From JBBRHF01 sp038223055 (GTDB lineage Bacteria > Actinomycetota > Actinomycetes > JACCUZ01): 24,989 nucleotides of DNA. The notes beneath the pieces are model-generated. The model was not told where the DNA came from. It ran no database searches and saw only the letters and a program-made list of their open reading frames with translations. Position numbers and translations under genes: made by a program. Position 1 is the stretch's first letter, and every line of letters starts with the position of its first letter. The stretch is taken from positions 1-24,989 of the forward strand of contig JBBRHF010000045.1 in assembly GCA_038223055.1 (NCBI GenBank). Direction: 5' to 3'. Positions 20,723-24,989 of this stretch are shown here, in pieces.

Positions 20723-21988
20723 TCAGCGCAGCAGCAACGGCGACATGGTCACGTAGGTCGTCGTCGACGGCCGCACGCACGCAGTCACCTGAGGACAGGC
20801 GGTGGCCGTCCGCACGGGCAGCCTCGTCGGCCGGTTCGCCGACGCCCACACGACGTACGACGTGCGCAGCCCTCGCCGCAGGGTGCACGTCGTGACCGTC
20901 ACCTTGGTGGGCGCGCGTTCGTCGGTGCAGCCGCGGAAGCGTGAACCGACCAGCCAGGAGGCCACGGCCGCGAAGCCCGACGCCGCGAAACTCGCCGGGA
21001 CCAAGGTGATCCGCAGGTGCCCGACGGGGGCATCGTAGGCATACCAGTAGGTGCGCGCCACGCCCAGGCGCAGCGAGTCGAGATAGGCGCGGGCAACCCA
21101 GTCCGCCGACTGCGGTCCGACGACCTTGGGCGCAAAGTAACTGGCCGCGGAATAGTTGGCCTCGGTGTCCCACATGGCGCGCCTCGGCGCACCCACGGTC
21201 CGCAGCAGGCCTTGCATCGTGCGGATGCCGGCCACCCGGCCGGTCGGGTTCGACATCGTGTCGGGCTGGTAGGAGTGCACGGCGAAGACGTCCACCGGCC
21301 AGCGCCGGGCCCGCAGCGCCGCGAGGTAGCGGGTCGACCAGGCCCGCCAATGCTTCTGGCGCGGGATCATCGGCGTGGAGACCACGAGCGCCTTGGGGTC
21401 AGCCGCCTTGATGACGCGGCTGGCGAGCACCGTGAGCCGGGCCAGGCGTTCCGGCGAGCCCCGCCAGAACTGCCACAGGCTGCCCTCGTTCATCACCTGG
21501 TAGGCGTCGATCCGGCCGCGATACCTCACGGCGACCGTGCGAACGTAGGTCACCCAGTCGCCCTCGCTGCGGGGCGGGCTCGAGGTCCCCGGCAGCAGCC
21601 ACTGAGCCGACGGCGCGGTCGGATCCTCCGCGGCCCAGGCAGGCGTCGCGCCCAGGACCAGCATCGGCTTGACACCCGTGGCCTGCGCCTGCGCGACCAT
21701 CGCGTCGAGGTGGTCGAATCGCCACTGGCCACGGTCCGGCTGCAGGTCGTACCACGCGGTGTCGGTATCCCAGAGCCGGATCGCGCCGTTGGACACGGTG
21801 GACTGCTGCAGCGGGTCGTGCAGGCCGAACGCCTGCGCCCGGATCAGCGGGGCGGCCGGTGCCTTTGTCGGCGTACGGCCGGAAGGCTTGGCCGTCGCGC
21901 CGGCCGGGACCGGGGTGATCGCCGCTGCCGCCGTCAGCGCGGCCACCAGCGTCGCCACACCAAAGGCAGCAAGGCCACGCGTCCGCAA
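20723..21988 (-). CDS. Secreted clan GH-A-like glycoside hydrolase, paralogue 1
   Basis: The product has 421 residues. The signal peptide (RTRGLAAFGVATLVAALTAAAA) is followed by a Pro/Ala linker. A (beta/alpha)8 catalytic domain (~60-320) has strand-1 FGLHDPLQQST, IRLWDTDTAWYDLQP and LVLGATPAW. The probable acid/base Glu is in DAYQVMNEGSLWQFW (N-E, end of strand 4) and the nucleophile Glu in AMWDTEANY (strand 7), with AVHSYQP between them. Residues ~335-421 form a Cys-containing beta-rich tail (GCTDERAP, VTVTTC, CVRPSTTTYVTM). The fold resembles the GH39/GH5/GH10 clan; the substrate is unknown. I start at TTG 21988 because GGAG lies 6 nt upstream (GGAGAACCGT) and aligns with paralogue 2; ATG 22009 is the alternative. 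It lies 80 bp downstream of paralogue 2, so co-transcription is possible. Confidence 0.75.
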   Translation of the reverse strand: MRTRGLAAFGVATLVAALTAAAAITPVPAGATAKPSGRTPTKAPAAPLIRAQAFGLHDPLQQSTVSNGAIRLWDTDTAWYDLQPDRGQWRFDHLDAMVAQAQATGVKPMLVLGATPAWAAEDPTAPSAQWLLPGTSSPPRSEGDWVTYVRTVAVRYRGRIDAYQVMNEGSLWQFWRGSPERLARLTVLASRVIKAADPKALVVSTPMIPRQKHWRAWSTRYLAALRARRWPVDVFAVHSYQPDTMSNPTGRVAGIRTMQGLLRTVGAPRRAMWDTEANYSAASYFAPKVVGPQSADWVARAYLDSLRLGVARTYWYAYDAPVGHLRITLVPASFAASGFAAVASWLVGSRFRGCTDERAPTKVTVTTCTLRRGLRTSYVVWASANRPTRLPVRTATACPQVTACVRPSTTTYVTMSPLLLR

Positions 21989-22068
21989 ACGGTTCTCCGA
22001 TGAGGTCATGGCACGCGAGCCCGCGCCAGGCGACCTCACGCTACTGGATCATCGCCTGCGGTGCCGGA

Positions 22069-23331
22069 TCAACGCAGCAGCTGGGGCGAGGTGGTCACGT
22101 AGACCGTGCTGGCGGTGCGCACGCACGCGGTCACGAGGCGGCACGCGGCGTACGTCTTTCCGGGCAGTTTCGTACGCCGGTTCGCCGACGCCCAGACGAC
22201 CCTCGAGGTGCGCAGCCCCCGGGTGAAACTGCACGTGGTGACGGTCACCTTGGTGACCGCGCGGGTGTCGGTGCAGCCGAGGAAGCGGGAACCGACCAGC
22301 CAGGAGGACACGGCCGCGTAGCCCGACGCCGCAAAGCTCGCCGGGACCAAGGTGATCCGCAGGTGTCCGACGGGGGCGTCGTAGGCATACCAGTAGGTCC
22401 GCGCGATGCCCAGGCGCAGCGAGTCGAGATAGGCGCGGGCAACCCAGTCCGCCGACTGTGGGCCGACGACCTTGGGCGCGTAGTAGCTGGCCGCGGAATA
22501 GTTGGCCTCGGTGTCCCACATGGGGCGCCTCGGCGCACCCAGGGTCCGCAGCAGGCCCTGCATCGTGCGGATGCCGGTGACGCGGCCCTCCGGGTTCGAC
22601 ATCGCGTCGGGCTGGTAGGAGTGCACGGCGAAGACATCCACCGGCCAGCCACGGGCCTTCAGGGCCGTGAGGTAGCGAGTGGACCAGGGCTTCCACCTTT
22701 TCTGCCGGGGCAGCATCGGCGTCGAGACGACGTACGCCGCCGGGTCGGCCGCCTTGATCGCGCGCTGGGCGAGGACCGTGAGCCGGGCGAGGCGTTCCGG
22801 CGAGCCGCGCCAGAACTGCCACAGGCTGCCTTCATTCATCACCTGGTAGGCGTCGATCCGGCCGCGGTAGCGCGTCGCCACCGTGCGGACGTAGGTGACC
22901 CAGTCGCTCTCGCGCACCGGCGGGCTCGAGGTGCCCGGGCGCAGCCACGGAGCGGACGGCGCGGTGGGGTCCTCCGCGGCCCACGCAGGGGTCGCGCCAA
23001 GGACCAACATCGGTTTGACCCGCTGGGTTTCGGCCCGCGCGACCATCTCGTCGAGGTGGTCGAAGCGCCACTCGCCGCGGGCGGGCTGCAGGTCGTACCA
23101 CGCGGTGTCGGTGTCCCAGAGCCGGATCGCGCCGTTGGGCACGGTGGACTGCTGGTGCGGGTCGTGCAGGCCGAATGCGACCGGCCGCACCATCCGCCCG
23201 AGCGGTGCCTTGGTTGCCGTCGTGGTCGAGGGCCGGCTCGCCGACGCGACGGCCGGCGCCGGGTGGATCGCCACAACGGCCGTCAGGGCCGCCACCAGAG
23301 TCGCCGCACCGAGGGCAGCAAGACCACGCAT
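22069..23331 (-). CDS. Secreted clan GH-A-like glycoside hydrolase, paralogue 2
   Basis: The product has 420 residues, nearly colinear with paralogue 1 and with the same motifs: FGLHDPHQQSTVPNG, AYQVMNEGSLWQFW (acid/base E), FAVHSYQPD and PMWDTEANYSAASYYA (nucleophile E). The N-terminal signal peptide is MRGLAALGAATLVAALTAVV. Whole blocks of more than 15 residues are identical between the two, whereas the signal peptide, the linker (ASRPSTTTATKAPLGR) and the C-terminal tail (GCTDTRAV, VTVTTCSFTRG) differ more. This indicates a tandem duplication after which the catalytic core stayed under constraint or was gene-converted. ATG 23331 has GGAGGA at 7 nt. It is secreted and presumably degrades a polysaccharide or glycoconjugate; family number uncertain. 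Confidence 0.78.
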   Translation of the reverse strand: MRGLAALGAATLVAALTAVVAIHPAPAVASASRPSTTTATKAPLGRMVRPVAFGLHDPHQQSTVPNGAIRLWDTDTAWYDLQPARGEWRFDHLDEMVARAETQRVKPMLVLGATPAWAAEDPTAPSAPWLRPGTSSPPVRESDWVTYVRTVATRYRGRIDAYQVMNEGSLWQFWRGSPERLARLTVLAQRAIKAADPAAYVVSTPMLPRQKRWKPWSTRYLTALKARGWPVDVFAVHSYQPDAMSNPEGRVTGIRTMQGLLRTLGAPRRPMWDTEANYSAASYYAPKVVGPQSADWVARAYLDSLRLGIARTYWYAYDAPVGHLRITLVPASFAASGYAAVSSWLVGSRFLGCTDTRAVTKVTVTTCSFTRGLRTSRVVWASANRRTKLPGKTYAACRLVTACVRTASTVYVTTSPQLLR

Positions 23332-23412
23332 GCGTTCGTCCTCCGATGGAGCGCCGCGCGGGCCCTGCGGGCAGCGGTCGCGCACCTGAATCATCGGGAG
23401 GATGCAGCGCGA

Positions 23413-23443
23413 CTTGAGCGATCGATCACATGCTTGAGCGATC
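23413..23443. promoter_or_regulatory. Two 11-bp direct repeats at 20-bp spacing (putative operator)
   Basis: CTTGAGCGATC occurs at 23413-23423 and 23433-23443, 82 to 112 bp upstream of the GH paralogue 2 start (minus strand) and between it and the 3' end of phaC. The 20-bp period puts both copies on one DNA face, and CGATCGATC extends the first as a palindrome. A sugar-responsive or PHA-linked regulator is possible; which gene is controlled is unclear. Confidence 0.4.
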
Positions 23444-23463
23444 AGATGCGTGATTCGGTCAGA

Positions 23464-24987
23464 TCAGGCTTGCCCGTGCACGTAGCGCCCGGGCGCCTCG
23501 TCGAGCACCGGGTGGGCCGTGCTGCCCAGCTTCGCCGGCGCCGCCTTCTTCACGCCGGAGCGCTCGACCAGCCAACCCGCCCAGTGCTCCCACCAGGTGC
23601 CGGTGCGCTCCTGGGCCGACGCGAACCACGCATCCGCGTCGGGGCCGGGCTCCGGTCCGACCCAGTAGCGCGACTTCGCCTTTCCTGGCGGGCAGACCAG
23701 GGTCTGGATGTGACCGGTGTTGGCCAGGACGAAGGTCGACGTGCCGCCGAGCAGCGCGGCGGAGCGGTAGCAGCCACGCCACGGCGTCAGGTGGTCGGTG
23801 GTCCCCCCCGTGATGTAGGTGTCCACCGTGACCCGGGATAGGTCGACCGGCGTGCCCAGCATGGTGATTGCGCCGGGCTGGGCAAGGCTGTTGTGTTCGA
23901 AGATCTCCATGAACTGGGCATGCAACGCGCCGGGCAGGTTCGTCTTGTCGGCGTTCCACGCCAGAATGTCGAACGTGGGCGGGTTCTTGCCGAGCAGATA
24001 GTCGTTGACCCAATAGTTCCAGACCAGGTCGTTGGGCCGCATCCAGGTGAACACCGACGCCAGCGACTGACCGTCAAGCACGCCGCGGGAGCGGGAGCGC
24101 CACGTCGCCAACCGCAGCAGCGCCTTGGAGTCCAGCATCCCCACCTGGGCGGGGACCGACCAATCCAGCAGCGTGACCCCGAAGCTCGCGCTGCGGATCC
24201 GGTCGTCGCCTCTCGCGGCGAGGTGGTTCAGCACCGCGGCCGCGGTGATGCCCCCGGCGCACAAGCCGAAGACGCTCACCTGCGTGCTTCGGGTGATCTG
24301 CTGGATCACATCCAGGGCGCCGATGATGGCGGCGCCGTAGGTGTCGAGGTTCCAGTCGCCGTGCTCCTTGGTCGGGTTGCGCCAGGAGATCGCGAACACC
24401 TGCAGGCCCTGCGACACGGCGTACTCGATCAGGGACCGGCCGGGGGCGAGGTCCATGAAGTAGTACTTGTTGATCTGCGGGGGAACCACCACGACGGGTA
24501 CGGCGTGCACGCTGGCCGTCGCGGGGCGGTACTGCAGCAGTTCCAGGACCTCGTCGCGATAGACCACCGCACCCGGCGTCACGCCGAGGTCGCGACCCAC
24601 GATCAGCTCGGAGCGGTCCACCTGGGACGGCAGCCCCCCGTTGTGGCGCAGATCGGACAGGTAGTTGCGCGCACCGCGGCGGAGACTTCCTCCGCCGGTC
24701 TCCAGCGCCCGCTTGAGGGCGGCGGGGTTGCCGACCAAGGCATTCGTAGGGGCCAGCGCCGAGGTCACCATGGTGACGAGGAACTTGGCCCGCTCGCGCT
24801 GGCGCCAGTCCGAAAGCTCGGCGTCGGCGACGACGTCCTCGAGCGCGCCACTGAGTGCGAGGTAGCTCTGCATCAGCCGCCGGTAGGCAGGATTCTCGGT
24901 CCACGTCGGATCGGCGAACCGCCAGTCCTTCGGCTCTGCGGCTATGTCGGACTTGCCGACACCGACCTTGACCAGCTGGCCGGCCAG
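23464..24987 (-). CDS. phaC: Polyhydroxyalkanoate synthase, class I-like, 5' end cut off by window
   Basis: 507 residues are visible; the N-terminus lies beyond 24989. The frame runs through the window edge (AAEPKDWRFADPTW, ENPAYRRLMQSYLAL is the PhaC N-domain). The alpha/beta-hydrolase core follows with the lipase-like box G-L-C-A-G-G (nucleophilic Cys, in SVFGLCAGGITAAAV), the Asp in ITGGTTDHLTPW and the His in ANTGHIQTLV. This is the Cys-Asp-His triad that polymerises hydroxyacyl-CoA into PHA granules. The C-terminal WWEHWAGWLVERSG is a family hallmark. It acts at the surface of the granule. Downstream lie the GH paralogues, unrelated. The Lys/Ala protein at 7543-8172 may be its granule-associated partner. 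Intact as far as visible. Confidence 0.95.
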   Translation of the reverse strand: MAGQLVKVGVGKSDIAAEPKDWRFADPTWTENPAYRRLMQSYLALSGALEDVVADAELSDWRQRERAKFLVTMVTSALAPTNALVGNPAALKRALETGGGSLRRGARNYLSDLRHNGGLPSQVDRSELIVGRDLGVTPGAVVYRDEVLELLQYRPATASVHAVPVVVVPPQINKYYFMDLAPGRSLIEYAVSQGLQVFAISWRNPTKEHGDWNLDTYGAAIIGALDVIQQITRSTQVSVFGLCAGGITAAAVLNHLAARGDDRIRSASFGVTLLDWSVPAQVGMLDSKALLRLATWRSRSRGVLDGQSLASVFTWMRPNDLVWNYWVNDYLLGKNPPTFDILAWNADKTNLPGALHAQFMEIFEHNSLAQPGAITMLGTPVDLSRVTVDTYITGGTTDHLTPWRGCYRSAALLGGTSTFVLANTGHIQTLVCPPGKAKSRYWVGPEPGPDADAWFASAQERTGTWWEHWAGWLVERSGVKKAAPAKLGSTAHPVLDEAPGRYVHGQA

Positions 24988-24989
24988 CT

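Noticed and set aside
17760..20756. 998-residue plus-strand ORF
   Set aside because: It lies antisense to pta and the PLP decarboxylase, both with clear family motifs. Its Arg/Pro/Gly-rich translation has no motif; long antisense frames are normal at this GC content.
22000..23841. 613-residue plus-strand ORF
   Set aside because: Antisense to GH paralogue 2 and the end of phaC; composition artefact.

Overview
The window is about 25 kb of very GC-rich DNA. Third codon positions are mostly G/C and GTG/TTG starts are frequent. Gene content includes a BioD-type P-loop fused to phosphotransacetylase, TY-Chap/YbjN-like proteins, PadR plus SalX-type ABC remnants, a VapBC pair and a PHA synthase. This points to an actinobacterium (Actinomycetota); nothing here allows a genus call.

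Region 1 (1-3310) is a scrapyard of mobile DNA. It holds the 3' end of an excisionase/MerR-like HTH gene, an SD-sequestering hairpin, two tandem intrinsic-terminator-like hairpins and a small membrane protein. A 3'-half copy of tRNA-Gly(CCC), which looks like an attachment site, abuts a tyrosine integrase that has lost its catalytic core. Next come a secreted RTX-repeat protein and a decayed IS630-family transposase. Region 2 (3370-6600) has a VapBC toxin-antitoxin pair with a palindromic operator, a 20-bp tandem repeat with an inverted half-copy, and a translationally coupled pair: a TY-Chap (T3SS/YbjN-like chaperone) protein and an ADP-ribosylglycohydrolase fused to a CX5R phosphatase domain.

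Region 3 (6600-9980) has a VOC (glyoxalase/bleomycin-resistance-like) gene and a Lys/Ala-rich protein with a helical phasin-like C-terminus. A PadR regulator follows, preceded by three direct repeats at exactly 21-bp period. Its reading frame is broken, and behind it lie remnants of an ABC ATPase, an FtsX-like permease and a BBE-type FAD oxidoreductase. Region 4 (9980-13810) is a 1204-residue secreted multidomain protein (unknown N-domain, one cadherin/Big-like domain, three IPT/TIG domains, Pro-rich linker, Ig-like C-terminus).

Region 5 (13900-20660) is ordinary chromosomal metabolism and signalling: beta-carbonic anhydrase (+), then convergent minus-strand genes for a GAF-GGDEF-EAL c-di-GMP protein, Pta and an aromatic-L-amino-acid-decarboxylase-like PLP enzyme. 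Region 6 (20723-24989) has two tandem secreted clan GH-A-like glycoside hydrolase paralogues and a class I-type PHA synthase (phaC) running off the right edge. Functional links I infer are PHA storage (phaC with the distant phasin-like gene), acetyl-CoA/acetyl-phosphate flux (pta), and an ADP-ribose/phosphate processing module with a chaperone-like partner.
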